Assembly: GCA_902611845.1 (NCBI GenBank)
Contig: CACMAX010000007.1
Span: 1 to 64,000 of the forward strand
Source of the DNA: an uncultured Pelagibacteraceae bacterium
Lineage (GTDB): Bacteria > Pseudomonadota > Alphaproteobacteria > Pelagibacterales > Pelagibacteraceae
Direction: 5' to 3'
Length of the DNA stretch: 64,000 nt
Made by a program: the position numbers and the translations under genes. This document shows positions 1 to 10,189 of this stretch, one piece after another (position 1 is the first letter of the stretch; every line of letters begins with the position of its first letter). The notes under the pieces were generated by a model. It worked only from the letters and a program-made list of their open reading frames with translations, was not told the DNA's origin and made no database searches.

Positions 1-264
1 ATGAAGATGTTAAGACAATGGGGAGGAATTGTAGATATATGTCCAGACGCAAGCCCTATTATAAGTAAAACTAGTATAAAAGGTTTGTATTTTAATTGTG
101 GTTGGGGTACTGGTGGTTTTAAAGCTACTCCAGGATCGGGTGATTTATTTGCTCACACAATCGCAAATGATGAGCCACATAAATTAAATGCAGCATTTAA
201 TTTAAATAGATTTGTTAGCGGTGATCTTGTTGATGAACATGGTGCTGCAGCAGTTGCACATTAG
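1..264 (+). CDS. soxB: sarcosine oxidase beta subunit, C-terminal part only
   Basis: This is the last 87 residues of the FAD-bearing beta subunit of heterotetrameric sarcosine oxidase, which oxidises sarcosine to glycine and passes the methyl carbon to tetrahydrofolate. The reading frame is open at the window edge, so the true start lies upstream and the first ATG is probably internal. The tail has the family's [14 protein letters not shown] segment, which lines the flavin in this amine-oxidase fold, and ends [10 protein letters not shown]. soxD follows after 2 bp, giving the usual soxB-soxD-soxA-soxG order. The identity rests on the motif and on the operon together. Confidence 0.93.
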   Translation: MKMLRQWGGIVDICPDASPIISKTSIKGLYFNCGWGTGGFKATPGSGDLFAHTIANDEPHKLNAAFNLNRFVSGDLVDEHGAAAVAH

Positions 265-266
265 TA

Positions 267-548
267 ATGTTTTTAATTAATTGTCCATTTTGTGGAGAGA
301 GAGATCAAAGTGAATTTTCTTCGGGTGGCGAAGCTCATATAGTTAGACCAAAACAACCAACTGAACTTAGCGATGATGAATGGGCGGAATATCTATTTAT
401 GAGAAAAAATATTAAAGGTATTCAATTTGAAAGATGGAATCATGTTCACGGATGCAGAAAATGGTTCAACGTCGTTAGAGACACATCAAATGATAAAATA
501 TTATCTGTTTATAAAATGGGTGAAAAACCTCCTGTTAATTACAAGTAA
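267..548 (+). CDS. soxD: sarcosine oxidase delta subunit
   Basis: This is the small zinc-binding subunit of heterotetrameric sarcosine oxidase; at 93 residues it has the normal length. The four expected metal ligands are visible: Cys6 and Cys9 in INCPFCGERDQ, and His59 and Cys63 in RWNHVHGCRKWFN. It starts 2 bp after the soxB stop, and its stop codon shares a base with the soxA start (TAATG), so translational coupling is likely. The zinc site is structural in known members of the family. Confidence 0.97.
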   Translation: MFLINCPFCGERDQSEFSSGGEAHIVRPKQPTELSDDEWAEYLFMRKNIKGIQFERWNHVHGCRKWFNVVRDTSNDKILSVYKMGEKPPVNYK

Positions 549-3500
549 TGCCCAATTATAGAATTCATAAAACCGAATATATTGATGAAACTAAGAGAGT
601 TTCATTTAAATATGATGGCAAGACTTACTTTGGATATGAGGGTGATACCTTGGCATCTGCACTTTTGGCAAATGGTATTCATTTAGTCGGTAGAAGTTTT
701 AAATATCACAGACCAAGGGGTATAGTTTCTTGTGGAGCAGAAGAGCCTAATGCAATTTGTCAAATTGGTAGTAAAAAAGACCTAACAGAACCAAATGTAA
801 GAGCTACCGAGTTAGAATTGTATGAAGGATTAGAAGCAAGTTCTCAAAATTGTTGGCCTAACGTAAAATTTGATATTGGGGGTATTAATAATTTTATATC
901 ACCATTAATTCCTGCAGGCTTTTATTATAAAACATTTATGTGGCCAAAGAGTTTTTGGAAAAAAGTATATGAACCATTAATACGATTATCTGCAGGTTTA
1001 GGAAAATCTCCTACAGAACCAGATCCTGATATCTATGATCACAAACATGTTCACTACGATGTATTGGTAATTGGTGGTGGAGTTTCAGGTATTATTGCCG
1101 CAAAAATGGCAGCAAAAAATAATTTAAAAACTTTATTAGTAGATGACAAAAAAATACTAGGTGGTTCTACAATTTATCAAAATAATGAATTTATTAAGAT
1201 TGATAATAAATTATCAAGTGAATGGTTAAAAAACGAAATTCAGGAAATTCAAAAATTAAGTAATTTAACAATTAAGACAAGAACAAGTATTGCAGCTTAT
1301 CATGGATACAATTTTCTTTTAGCTAAAGAAAATTTAACAGATCATTTACCAGAGGAAAAAAAGCAAAATAAAATTAGACAACGATTATGGAAAATAAGAG
1401 CAAAAAAAGTTGTAATTGCAACTGGATCAATTGAAAGACCACTTGTATTTAATAATAATGATAGACCAGGAATATTATTATCTAATTCAATAAACAAATA
1501 TTTGGATTATTATGGTGTTACTTGTGGAGAAAACATAATATTATTTACGAATAATGATAGTGCATACGAAACTTCAATTTCACTTCATAAGAAAGGTATA
1601 AAGAATTTAATTGTTGATTTAAGAAAATCTGCTAGCTCTGAACTAATCAAACAAGCAGAAAGTCTAGGAATAAAGATCTACTTTAATCATGTCGTAACAA
1701 ATACTTTTGGATACAGAAAAATAAATTCATTAGAAATCATGAAACTATCAGAAGATGGAAATACAACTGTAGGAGATAAGATTAAATTAAGTTGTGACTG
1801 TTTAGGTATGAGTGGTGGATGGACACCTATGGTGCATATGCATACTCAATCTGGTGGTAAATTAGATTTTAGAGATGATGACCAAGTATTCTTACCAAAG
1901 GAAAATAGTGAAGATCAAATTTCTATTGGTTCATGCAATGGAGATTTTGATTTAGAAAATATTATAGATAAAACAGTAAATAAAATTAATAAATTCTTAG
2001 ATATAGATAATCAAGATTACCAGGATACAAATATTATTTGCTCTAAAGAAAACGACAAAAGAAATATATGGCTTTTACCAAATAAAATACCTTTAGGTAA
2101 AACAAAATGCTTTATAGATTTTCAAAATGACTCAACTGCAAAAGATATTAAATTAGCCTTAAAAGAAGGTTTTAGATCAATTGAACATGTAAAAAGATAT
2201 ACAACGACTGGTATGGCAACAGATCAGGGAAAGTTATCTAATATGCACGCACTTGGGATTATAGCTGATACAGCTGGTGTAAAAATGGGTACATTGGGAA
2301 CAACTACATTTAGGCCTCCATTTACACCATTAACTTTCGGAACACTAGTTGGGAGAAATGTTGGAAAATTTTTTGAAGTAGTTAGAAAAACATCCATGCA
2401 TGAATGGCATGTGGAAAATAATGCAGAATTTGAAAATGTTGGTCAGTGGAAAAGACCCTGGTACTATGCAAAAAAAGGAGAAAGTATGCATGATGCTGTT
2501 CAAAGAGAAAGTAAAGCGGCGCGTGACAGTGCGGGAATCTTAGACGCATCAACTCTAGGAAAAATTGATATCCAAGGAACAGATGCATCAGAATTTTTAA
2601 ATCGAGTTTACACAAATGCTTGGTCAAAACTTGCAATCGGAAAATGTAGATACGGACTTATGTTAAACGAGGATGGTATGGTTTATGACGACGGTGTTAC
2701 TACAAGAATATCTGAAAATCATTATCTAATGACAACCACCACTGGGGGGGCCGCAAATGTATTAAGCAAACTTGAGGATTATTTACAAACGGAGTGGCCA
2801 GAGTTAGATGTTTATTTAACATCAGTGACAGATCATTATTCTACAGCAAGTATTTGTGGTCCAAATTCAAAAAAAATCCTTAACAAACTTTTTCCAAATT
2901 TAGATTTAAGTGATGAAAACTTCCCTCATATGTCATTTAAAGAAGATAAACTTGAAAATATAAATTGTAGAATAATGAGAATAAGTTTTACAGGTGAACT
3001 AAGCTATGAAATTAACATAGAGTCGAAATATGGACATTCATTATGGAAAATGTGTATAGAAGCTGGGAAAGAGTTTAATTTGACACCTTATGGTACCGAG
3101 ACAATGCACCTACTCAGAGCTGAAAAAGGTTTCATTATTGTTGGACAAGACACAGACGGCACAATGACTCCTTCAGACTTACAGATGGATTGGATTGTAA
3201 GTAAAAAGAAATATGACTTCATTGGTAAAAGATCTTTATATAGAAGTGATACTATTAGAGAAGATAGAAAGCAATTGGTAGGACTACTTACAGATGATCC
3301 AAAAGAAATTTTGGAGGAAGGTGCTCAAATTGTTTCAGACGTTAAATCAAAGCCTATAGATATGCTAGGACATGTAACTTCCAGCTATTTTAGTCCAAAC
3401 CTAAATAAATCAATTGCCTTGGCTGTAGTTAGGAGTGGAAAAACAATGAAAGGTCAAAAATTAATTATTCCAATGGAAAACAAAAATATTAATGTGACCG

Positions 3501-3550
3501 TTTCTGACACAATTTTTTTAGATAAGGAGAATAAAAGACTAAATGCTTGA
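548..3550 (+). CDS. soxA: sarcosine oxidase alpha subunit
   Basis: This 1000-residue subunit binds NAD and carries the folate-dependent half of the reaction, in which the imine made by the beta subunit becomes 5,10-methylene-tetrahydrofolate plus glycine. Residues 1-100 form the small N-terminal domain containing YHRPRGIVSCGAEEPNA (about 53-69). A Rossmann dinucleotide site, VLVIGGGVSGIIAAK, lies near 172-186. The C-terminal third, from about residue 610, is an aminomethyltransferase (GcvT-like) domain with the YGTETMHLLRAEKGF segment. Length is typical. A run of seven G at 2744-2750 is conspicuous in such AT-rich DNA but the frame is intact. In SAR11, this enzyme fits one-carbon use of glycine betaine breakdown products. 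Confidence 0.97.
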   Translation: MPNYRIHKTEYIDETKRVSFKYDGKTYFGYEGDTLASALLANGIHLVGRSFKYHRPRGIVSCGAEEPNAICQIGSKKDLTEPNVRATELELYEGLEASSQNCWPNVKFDIGGINNFISPLIPAGFYYKTFMWPKSFWKKVYEPLIRLSAGLGKSPTEPDPDIYDHKHVHYDVLVIGGGVSGIIAAKMAAKNNLKTLLVDDKKILGGSTIYQNNEFIKIDNKLSSEWLKNEIQEIQKLSNLTIKTRTSIAAYHGYNFLLAKENLTDHLPEEKKQNKIRQRLWKIRAKKVVIATGSIERPLVFNNNDRPGILLSNSINKYLDYYGVTCGENIILFTNNDSAYETSISLHKKGIKNLIVDLRKSASSELIKQAESLGIKIYFNHVVTNTFGYRKINSLEIMKLSEDGNTTVGDKIKLSCDCLGMSGGWTPMVHMHTQSGGKLDFRDDDQVFLPKENSEDQISIGSCNGDFDLENIIDKTVNKINKFLDIDNQDYQDTNIICSKENDKRNIWLLPNKIPLGKTKCFIDFQNDSTAKDIKLALKEGFRSIEHVKRYTTTGMATDQGKLSNMHALGIIADTAGVKMGTLGTTTFRPPFTPLTFGTLVGRNVGKFFEVVRKTSMHEWHVENNAEFENVGQWKRPWYYAKKGESMHDAVQRESKAARDSAGILDASTLGKIDIQGTDASEFLNRVYTNAWSKLAIGKCRYGLMLNEDGMVYDDGVTTRISENHYLMTTTTGGAANVLSKLEDYLQTEWPELDVYLTSVTDHYSTASICGPNSKKILNKLFPNLDLSDENFPHMSFKEDKLENINCRIMRISFTGELSYEINIESKYGHSLWKMCIEAGKEFNLTPYGTETMHLLRAEKGFIIVGQDTDGTMTPSDLQMDWIVSKKKYDFIGKRSLYRSDTIREDRKQLVGLLTDDPKEILEEGAQIVSDVKSKPIDMLGHVTSSYFSPNLNKSIALAVVRSGKTMKGQKLIIPMENKNINVTVSDTIFLDKENKRLNA

Positions 3551-4091
3551 CATTTTACATCCAAATATTTCGAATATTAATAAAAACAATATCGATATTA
3601 ATTTATCTGAAGAAAAAATTAAAATTAATATCAGGGGAAAAAATAAAGAATTTTTTACCAAAGTGGGTAAAATTCTATCTATTATTTTACCTTCTGAATC
3701 AAATACCAGTTCATCAAATGAAAACTATGATGTTTTGTGGCTAAGTCCTGATGAATGGATGATATATTTTGATGAAAATAAAAATTCAAATATTTTTGAT
3801 CAACTTTATAAAGATATTTCGTCTTTAAATTTTGGATCAATTACTGATATCTCTTCACAATTAATTTGCATAAATATAAAAGGAGAAAATATATTTGAAT
3901 TATTATCATCTGGATCACCTTTTAATTTCGAAAAATTTAAAAATAATGTTGGTTCATCAACACAGACGATAGTAAATCATATTGATGTAATTCTTCATCA
4001 CAAGTCAAAGAATAATGTTAATTTATTTGTAAGAAGATCGTTTTCAGAACACCTTTATGAATGGTTAGTTGATAGCTCTAATTTTGTCTAA
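3543..4091 (+). CDS. soxG: sarcosine oxidase gamma subunit
   Basis: This is the least conserved subunit of heterotetrameric sarcosine oxidase; at 182 residues its length fits the family. Recognition depends on position (it overlaps the soxA end by 8 bp) and on the segments DVLWLSPDEWMIYF and the late SFSEHLYEWLVD, which match the gamma-subunit pattern of a Trp-rich core and a C-terminal FxxHLW-like motif. It is structurally related to the GcvT fold and helps close the folate-binding chamber. Its 3' end overlaps the convergent MATE gene by 27 bp. Confidence 0.93.
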   Translation: MLDILHPNISNINKNNIDINLSEEKIKINIRGKNKEFFTKVGKILSIILPSESNTSSSNENYDVLWLSPDEWMIYFDENKNSNIFDQLYKDISSLNFGSITDISSQLICINIKGENIFELLSSGSPFNFEKFKNNVGSSTQTIVNHIDVILHHKSKNNVNLFVRRSFSEHLYEWLVDSSNFV

Positions 4092-5414
4092 TTTATAATT
4101 CAAATAAAAATAAGTATAACCAAGATACATCAGAGAGAAAATCCAATTGAATATTACCCATAACCAAAAAAATTCAGAAAAGTCAGAATTAAAATAAATT
4201 GCAGTATAAAATACGACAAATGGAAAAATTCCATTTCGGCAAATATTAGCAATTAATGCGTTTTCAGCTTTTTTTAAAGCCATAAAAAAACCATTTGATA
4301 AAAAAAATATTGGATAAGCTGGTAGCACAAAGGCTGAAATCTCTAAATATAATTTTCCAAATTCAACGACCTCTAAATCTTTTGAAAATAATTTTGTTAT
4401 CATTTCAGCACCAAAATAAATAATAAAAGAAGAAATAATCATTATAATGAAAGCATATTTTATAGCTTGGAAGTAAGTTTCTTTAATTCTTAAAATATTT
4501 CGTGCACCAAAATTTTGAGCAATAATTGTGATAATTGCTGTATTTATTCCCAAGATTGGCAATAAAACCACTTGTTCTATTTTGGTGCCAGCTCCATAAC
4601 CAGCTGCTGCATATTCTCCTGATAAACCTGCATATTTGAATACAATAGCAGAAGCAATAGAATAACCGCAAATTGAAATTATTATTGGCATAGATTGAAA
4701 AAAAATATTTTTTAAAAAAAAAAATTTAGGAATAAAATAAGAAATAAGTATGTTTTTAATTAATTTACTTTTTAAAACTTTTTTAAATATGATTAAAAAA
4801 GCGACCGTTTGAGCAATTAGAGTTGCTATTGCAATACCCTTCATACCCAAAGCTGGTATGAAATAAAATCCAAATATTAAAATTGGATTTAACAATATGT
4901 TTAAAAAAAAAGATAATATTAAAGCATTTCTATAAGTTTTCGTATCGCCTTCTGCATGAAGTAATGAATTTAATGCAACAACTAAAATAAAAATAAACGA
5001 ACCAAGGAAAATGATATTTGTATATTGTAAGCCAAGATTTACTACCTCGTTAGTTGAACCCATTATTGAAAAAAGGTCTGATGCATAATTTAAACCAATA
5101 AAAGTAATCAACAGAATTATCAAAAAAGAAAAGAAAATTAATTGGCAGAAATAAATTGAAGCATTTTTATTATTTTTTTCTCCAATGCTATTACCTATCA
5201 GTGATGTACCTGCAACTGTGATACCAATAGATGAGGCAATAATAATAAAATAAATTGGAAAAGATTTTGTTAAAGCTGACAAAGCTTCAGGTGATATTTT
5301 CCCTGCAAAATATGTATCAGCAATATTATATAACGTTTGAAAGAGTGTACCTACAGATGCAGGTATCGCTAATTTTTTAATTAATTCTTTGATGTCATCA
5401 CTTAATATATTCAT
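4065..5414 (-). CDS. MATE family multidrug/toxin efflux transporter
   Basis: This inner-membrane cation-coupled exporter has 449 residues and about twelve hydrophobic helices arranged as two homologous halves, the normal MATE size. The N-terminus carries the family pattern IPASVGTLFQTLYNIADTYFAGKI (about residues 17-40), followed by a GTSLIGNSIGE loop. The second half has AAAGYGAGTKIEQVVLLPILGINTA. Substrate cannot be predicted from sequence. It converges on soxG with a 27-bp overlap and ends an apparent leftward transcription unit with trhO, the methyltransferase and gatB-gatA-gatC, although its function is unrelated to theirs. Confidence 0.93.
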   Translation of the reverse strand: MNILSDDIKELIKKLAIPASVGTLFQTLYNIADTYFAGKISPEALSALTKSFPIYFIIIASSIGITVAGTSLIGNSIGEKNNKNASIYFCQLIFFSFLIILLITFIGLNYASDLFSIMGSTNEVVNLGLQYTNIIFLGSFIFILVVALNSLLHAEGDTKTYRNALILSFFLNILLNPILIFGFYFIPALGMKGIAIATLIAQTVAFLIIFKKVLKSKLIKNILISYFIPKFFFLKNIFFQSMPIIISICGYSIASAIVFKYAGLSGEYAAAGYGAGTKIEQVVLLPILGINTAIITIIAQNFGARNILRIKETYFQAIKYAFIIMIISSFIIYFGAEMITKLFSKDLEVVEFGKLYLEISAFVLPAYPIFFLSNGFFMALKKAENALIANICRNGIFPFVVFYTAIYFNSDFSEFFWLWVIFNWIFSLMYLGYTYFYLNYKLDKIRAIN

Positions 5415-5418
5415 GATA

Positions 5419-6291
5419 TTATTTTTTTGAATTTATCATTTGATTGTGCCTCATTGTGAACCGTTTTATTTGATCATTTGTCAATTTATCAAAACAATTT
5501 GGACATGATAGGCCTACTTTATACTTTTTTGATTTGGTTAGTTTTTTATGCAATGGCATTCTACAACCACCGCAAACAGTATAATTCCCAATTTCTAGGT
5601 TTTTTTTAATAGTAACTCTTTTATCAAAAACAAAACATTCACCATTCCATTTATTTTTTTTTGGATCAGTTTTGTTAAGATAATTTAAGATACCACCCTT
5701 AAGCATATAAACATTTTTAAAACCTTTATTATTAAGATAATTAGACGCTTTTTCACACCTGATACCTCCGGTGCAAAACATCCCTATTGATTCATCTTTA
5801 TTAAATTTTGATAAATAATTTTTAAAATCTCTAAAATTTTTAGTTTCTGGATTAAGAGCATTTTTAAATGTACCAATCTTATATTCAAAAGGTTTTCTGG
5901 CATCAATCAGTTTAATATTTTTTTTAGATATAAATTCGTCCCATTTTTTAGGTGATAAATATTTCTTATTAAAAAAATTTTTAAAATTAATTTTTTCATT
6001 AATTGGAACTACCTCATCTTTTATTTTAACTTTATTTTTTGAGTATGGTAATATTTTTGAGTTAAATTTATTTTGAATATCAAATCTATCAATTGACAAG
6101 ATATTTTTTATTTTTGTAATTGTAAGTTTAATTTTTTTATGACTACCTGATATTGTACCATTAATTCCTTCAGGAGATAATATTATAAGACCTTTAATAT
6201 CAAACTTATTAGTTTCTTTTAAAATACTTTTTTTAATAATTTTTAATTTATTTAGTTTTGATATTTTATAAAAGGATAGGATTTCAAACAT
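5419..6291 (-). CDS. trhO: tRNA uridine(34) hydroxylase, rhodanese type (TrhO/UPF0176)
   Basis: Members of this family hydroxylate U34 of certain tRNAs. The chosen ATG at 6291 gives 290 residues; an in-frame TTG at 6303 adds only four and runs into the upstream gene. The N-terminal domain contains the conserved SPEGINGTISG. The rhodanese domain holds the active-site segment FCTGGIRCEKAS with its nucleophilic Cys (about residue 179 from the chosen start). A C-terminal CGGCR...CPNC quartet looks like a zinc site. Domain order and length match E. coli YceA/TrhO. Lys is unusually frequent. It lies 2 bp downstream of the methyltransferase gene. Confidence 0.93.
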   Translation of the reverse strand: MFEILSFYKISKLNKLKIIKKSILKETNKFDIKGLIILSPEGINGTISGSHKKIKLTITKIKNILSIDRFDIQNKFNSKILPYSKNKVKIKDEVVPINEKINFKNFFNKKYLSPKKWDEFISKKNIKLIDARKPFEYKIGTFKNALNPETKNFRDFKNYLSKFNKDESIGMFCTGGIRCEKASNYLNNKGFKNVYMLKGGILNYLNKTDPKKNKWNGECFVFDKRVTIKKNLEIGNYTVCGGCRMPLHKKLTKSKKYKVGLSCPNCFDKLTNDQIKRFTMRHNQMINSKK

Positions 6292-6293
6292 AA

Positions 6294-6941
6294 TTACCAA
6301 CAAACTGTAAAACCATCACCAATTGGTAAAATATACTTATTAATAGGTGATTTTTTTATGTATTTATTAAAGTCTCTTAATTTTATAGTTAATTTGTCTT
6401 TTATCTTTGGATTTGCAACATCTCCTTTCCAAAGTGTATTATCAATTAAAATTATACCCTTTTTGCTTTTTAATTTAAGAGACTGATTAAAATAATTTAT
6501 ATAATTTTCTTTATCTGCATCAATTAATATCACATCATATTTTTCCTTTTTCTTAATTAGATTTTCAAGAGCAATTTTTCCATTTTCACAAAGAAGATTT
6601 ATTTTTTTATCTTGCTTTGCTTCTTTAAAAAACTTAATTGCCTCATTGTTAGTTTTTAAATTTTTATCTATACCAATTAATTTGCAATTCTTAGGTAAGG
6701 CAAGTGCAGCAGATAAAATGCTGTAACCTGTAAAAGTGCCAATTTCTAAATATGATTTATAGTTATTAATTTTTATGATAAATTGTATGAAGTTAGCTTG
6801 TAAAATTGAAATTTGTAATTTTTTAATATGACCAAGTTTTTCGTTATATTTTAATAATTTTTTTTGTACTTTGTGAAGATTATTTGTATGTGAAAAAATA
6901 TAATTGATCATATTTTGATCAATTATGAAATTTTTATCCAT
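6294..6941 (-). CDS. class I SAM-dependent O-methyltransferase (catechol-OMT-like)
   Basis: This 215-residue protein has the whole core of the small bacterial O-methyltransferase family. [20 protein letters not shown] is the SAM-binding motif I, GIDKNLK follows as the ribose-binding acidic strand, and [19 protein letters not shown] is the metal-ligand region (Asp-Ala-Asp-Lys). [17 protein letters not shown] completes the active site. Such enzymes methylate catechol-like hydroxyls using a divalent cation, but the physiological substrate in bacteria of this type is not known. Its start overlaps the gatB stop by 8 bp. Family assignment is firm; substrate is open. Confidence 0.9.
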   Translation of the reverse strand: MDKNFIIDQNMINYIFSHTNNLHKVQKKLLKYNEKLGHIKKLQISILQANFIQFIIKINNYKSYLEIGTFTGYSILSAALALPKNCKLIGIDKNLKTNNEAIKFFKEAKQDKKINLLCENGKIALENLIKKKEKYDVILIDADKENYINYFNQSLKLKSKKGIILIDNTLWKGDVANPKIKDKLTIKLRDFNKYIKKSPINKYILPIGDGFTVCW

Positions 6942-8400
6942 TCAACTTTTCTTTTAATATTTTGTTTATTAATTGAGGATTGCCTTTTCCTTTACTTTCT
7001 TTCATGGCTTGACCAACAAAAAAACCAAATAATTTATCTTTACCAGATTTATATTCAGCAACCTTATCTGAATTATTTTCAATAACTTTATTTATCAATT
7101 CCTCTATCGCTTTTGGATCGCTTTCTTGTTTTAGACCTTTTTCTTTTACTATTATTAATGGATCTTGATCTCCATCTATCATTTGTTCAAAAACCGTTTT
7201 AGCTATTTTTCCTGATATGGTTCCATCTTTTATAAGGTTTATAAGTTTTGATAGATTTTTAGCACTAACTGGGCTTTGAGATATTTCTATATTTTTTTCA
7301 TTTAAAACAGCAAATAATTCACCTGTAATCCAGTTTGTTGCTAATTTAACATCTGAATTTTTTATAACTTCTTCAAAGAAATTTGATGTTTCAATATCAG
7401 ATACCAAAATTGTTGCTTCATATGGTGAAAGATTAAATTTATCTATAAATCTTTTTTTCTTTTCATCTGGTAATTCAGGTATATCTGATTTTATTTTTTC
7501 AATTAATTCTTGGCTTATTTCAAGTGGTAATAGATCTGGGTCAGGAAAATATCTGTAATCATGCGCGTCTTCTTTTGATCTCATAGATCTTGTCTCATTT
7601 CTTTTAGTGTCAAAAAGTCTTGTCTCTTGATCTATTTCTTTCCCCTCCTCTAACAAATCTATTTGTCTATTTGCTTCGGATATTATTGCCATTTGCATAA
7701 ATTTTATTGAATTAACATTTTTAATTTCACACCTGGTGCCGAATTCAGTCTGCCCTTTTAATCTTACTGATACATTAACATCTGCCCTCAAAGAACCTTC
7801 TTGCATATTGCCATCACATGTTCCTAAATATCTCATTATCGATCTTAATTTTTTTATATAAACGTTGACTTCATCTGGAGATCTCAAATCAGGCTTACTT
7901 ACTATTTCCATTAAAGCCACACCAGATCTATTTAAATCAACTAATGTATTATTTGGATCAATATCATGAATACTTTTACCTGCATCTTGCTCTAAGTGTA
8001 ATCTTTCAATTCCAATTTCTTTTTGACCATTCGGCATATCCAAAATTACTTTTCCTTCACCTACAATTGGATATTTGTATTGAGAGATTTGATATCCTTG
8101 GGGTAAATCTGCATAAAAATAATTTTTTCTATCAAAGACAGATTTTTTATTTATTTTGGCTTTAAGTCCTATTCCAGTTTTAATTGCTTGTTCAATACAA
8201 AATTCATTTATAACTGGTAACATTCCTGGAAATGCTGCATCTACGAGACTAACTTGTGTGTTTGGTTCTGCACCAAATTTTGTTGATGATTGAGAGAAAA
8301 GTTTTGACTCTGAAGTAACTTGAGCGTGCACTTCTAAACCAATTATCACTTCATATTGTTTATTTTCTCTTTCAATAAGATATTCACTATTTTTACTCAC
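6934..8400 (-). CDS. gatB: aspartyl/glutamyl-tRNA amidotransferase subunit B
   Basis: This subunit binds mischarged Glu-tRNA-Gln (and Asp-tRNA-Asn where made), phosphorylates the acyl group and delivers ammonia from GatA to it. The start is a GTG at 8400, as no nearby ATG would keep the N-terminal [20 protein letters not shown]. The cradle domain includes [50 protein letters not shown] and the glycine-rich DANVSVR-like DVNVSVR. The C-terminal YqeY-like tail domain (about 330-488) is present, so the 488 residues are full length. It overlaps gatA by 8 bp, in the order gatC-gatA-gatB. Confidence 0.98.
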   Translation of the reverse strand: MSKNSEYLIERENKQYEVIIGLEVHAQVTSESKLFSQSSTKFGAEPNTQVSLVDAAFPGMLPVINEFCIEQAIKTGIGLKAKINKKSVFDRKNYFYADLPQGYQISQYKYPIVGEGKVILDMPNGQKEIGIERLHLEQDAGKSIHDIDPNNTLVDLNRSGVALMEIVSKPDLRSPDEVNVYIKKLRSIMRYLGTCDGNMQEGSLRADVNVSVRLKGQTEFGTRCEIKNVNSIKFMQMAIISEANRQIDLLEEGKEIDQETRLFDTKRNETRSMRSKEDAHDYRYFPDPDLLPLEISQELIEKIKSDIPELPDEKKKRFIDKFNLSPYEATILVSDIETSNFFEEVIKNSDVKLATNWITGELFAVLNEKNIEISQSPVSAKNLSKLINLIKDGTISGKIAKTVFEQMIDGDQDPLIIVKEKGLKQESDPKAIEELINKVIENNSDKVAEYKSGKDKLFGFFVGQAMKESKGKGNPQLINKILKEKLNG

Positions 8401-9853
8401 TTAACCACCAGTCTGAAATATCATTTTTAAAATTAATCTTATCTTCTAATGCATAAGAAATATTAAGTATATTTTGTTCATCAAAAGGTTTTCCAATTAC
8501 TTGAAGGCCTAAAGGATAATTATTTTTATCTTTACCAGCTGGTATAGAAATACCTGGTAAGCCTGCTAGATTTATTGGAACTGTAAATATATCATTTAAA
8601 TACATTGATACTGGATCATTTGTTTTTTCACCAATCTTAAAGGCTGAGCTTGGAGTAGATGGAGTTAAAATTGCATCAACTTTAGAAAAGGCATCATCAA
8701 AATCTTTTTTTATTAATTGTCTTACTTTCTGCGCTTTTAGATAATAGGCATCATAGTAACCAGAAGATAAAACATAAGTTCCAATCATAATTCTTCTTTT
8801 AACTTCATCACCAAAACCTTCAGATCTAGTTTTTTCGTACATTTCTATTAAATTTTGACCAGGAGATCTAAATCCATATTTAACACCATCATATCTTGCT
8901 AGATTTGAAGATGCTTCAGCTGGTGCAACAATATAATAGGTTGGTAATGCGTAATTAGTATGTGGGAGCGAAATATCGATAATTTCTGCTCCGCAATCTT
9001 TTGCATATGAGATACCATTTTTCCATAGCTGTTCAATTTCGTCAGGCATATTGTCAACTCTATATTCTTTAGGAATACCAATTTTCTTTCCCTTAATATC
9101 TTTTGATAATTCTTTTGAATAATTATTTCTTTTATAATCAATTGAAGTTGAATCTTTTTGATCAAATGAAGAGATCACCTCTAAAAGCATAGAACAGTCT
9201 CTTACATTTTTCGTCATAGGTCCTGCTTGGTCTAAAGATGAGGCAAATGCTACAATTCCATAACGAGAACAACTTCCATATGTAGGTTTAAGTCCAACAG
9301 TTCCTGTAAATGATGCTGGTTGACGAATAGATCCACCTGTATCTGTTCCAATGGTAACTGGGGTTAAATTTGCAGCGACAGCTGCAGAAGAACCTCCTGA
9401 AGATCCACCAGGGACTAAATTTTCTCCTACTGGATTTTGAACATTTCCAAAAAAACTAGTTTCATTTGAAGAGCCCATAGCAAATTCATCGCAATTAAGT
9501 TTACCAAGAAGTATTGCTCCTTGACTCCACAAATTTTGAGTAACTGTAGACTCATATGTGGGAACGAAGTTATTTAATATTTTGCTTCCTGCTGTTGTTC
9601 TAACTCCATTTGTACAAAATAAATCTTTAACAGCAATAGGTATACCTGGTAGTTTAAAATTTAAATTGGGATTAGAGTCAAATTTCTTTGATTGATCTAT
9701 TGCTCTTTCAAAATTATCTGTAACATAAACATTTAATTTTTTCGATTTTTCAGCACGATTTACAAATGCTTTTGTAATTTCCTCTGAAGATAGTTTTTTT
9801 TCTCTTATATTCGATGTTAATTCGAATAAACTTTGACTTGTTATATCTGACAT
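8393..9853 (-). CDS. gatA: glutamyl-tRNA(Gln) amidotransferase subunit A
   Basis: This glutaminase subunit belongs to the amidase-signature family and makes the ammonia used by GatB. The catalytic Ser-cisSer-Lys triad is visible: Lys76 in [13 protein letters not shown], Ser151 in [16 protein letters not shown] and the nucleophile Ser175 in [12 protein letters not shown]. The 486 residues match the normal length. Its presence with gatB and gatC implies that this organism makes Gln-tRNA by transamidation rather than relying only on a glutaminyl-tRNA synthetase. The ATG start overlaps the gatC stop by one base. Confidence 0.98.
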   Translation of the reverse strand: MSDITSQSLFELTSNIREKKLSSEEITKAFVNRAEKSKKLNVYVTDNFERAIDQSKKFDSNPNLNFKLPGIPIAVKDLFCTNGVRTTAGSKILNNFVPTYESTVTQNLWSQGAILLGKLNCDEFAMGSSNETSFFGNVQNPVGENLVPGGSSGGSSAAVAANLTPVTIGTDTGGSIRQPASFTGTVGLKPTYGSCSRYGIVAFASSLDQAGPMTKNVRDCSMLLEVISSFDQKDSTSIDYKRNNYSKELSKDIKGKKIGIPKEYRVDNMPDEIEQLWKNGISYAKDCGAEIIDISLPHTNYALPTYYIVAPAEASSNLARYDGVKYGFRSPGQNLIEMYEKTRSEGFGDEVKRRIMIGTYVLSSGYYDAYYLKAQKVRQLIKKDFDDAFSKVDAILTPSTPSSAFKIGEKTNDPVSMYLNDIFTVPINLAGLPGISIPAGKDKNNYPLGLQVIGKPFDEQNILNISYALEDKINFKNDISDWWLSE

Positions 9854-10140
9854 TATTCAACAACCTTTGGTACAACAAAAAAATCTTTATTTTCTTCAGG
9901 TGAGTTTTTTAAAATTTTTTCTCTGATATTTTCTGATTTAATTTCATCTTTTCTAAATCTTAGGGTAGTTTCAGCAATTGATGTTAAGGCTTGAACATTA
10001 TCAGTATTTAATTCATTTAATTTTTCTATAAATTCAAATATATTATTTAAGTCGCCCTTTAATTTATTAGCTTTTTCATCATCAATAGAAATTCTTGCTA
10101 ATTTCGAAATGTGCTTTACTGTTTTAAGATCTATACTCAT
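9853..10140 (-). CDS. gatC: glutamyl-tRNA(Gln) amidotransferase subunit C
   Basis: This small belt subunit stabilises the GatA-GatB interface. The ATG at 10140 gives 95 residues starting MSIDLKTVKHISKLARIS, the canonical GatC N-terminus. A longer frame reaching 10197 adds a hydrophobic stretch unlike GatC and crosses into the ruvX start, so it was not used. The C-terminus keeps the family's SPEENKDFFVVPKVVE. It is the first gene of the gatCAB unit and is transcribed divergently from ruvX across a 49-bp gap that must hold both promoters. Confidence 0.96.
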   Translation of the reverse strand: MSIDLKTVKHISKLARISIDDEKANKLKGDLNNIFEFIEKLNELNTDNVQALTSIAETTLRFRKDEIKSENIREKILKNSPEENKDFFVVPKVVE

Positions 10141-10152
10141 ATGGTAAAAATA

Positions 10153-10180
10153 TTGCCGCAAACTATCACTTAAGTAAATA
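10153..10180 (+). promoter_or_regulatory. candidate promoter for ruvX
   Basis: TTGCCG at 10153-10158 and TAAATA at 10175-10180 are separated by 16 bp. Transcription would start about 7 bp later, almost on the ruvX ATG at 10190, so the mRNA would be nearly leaderless. This is pattern matching in AT-rich DNA and is unverified. Confidence 0.35.
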
Positions 10181-10189
10181 ATATACAAT

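Noticed and set aside
2744-2750. Seven-G run in soxA as a phase-variation tract
   Set aside because: It is striking in AT-rich DNA, but a single tract of seven in an intact metabolic gene gives no support for switching.
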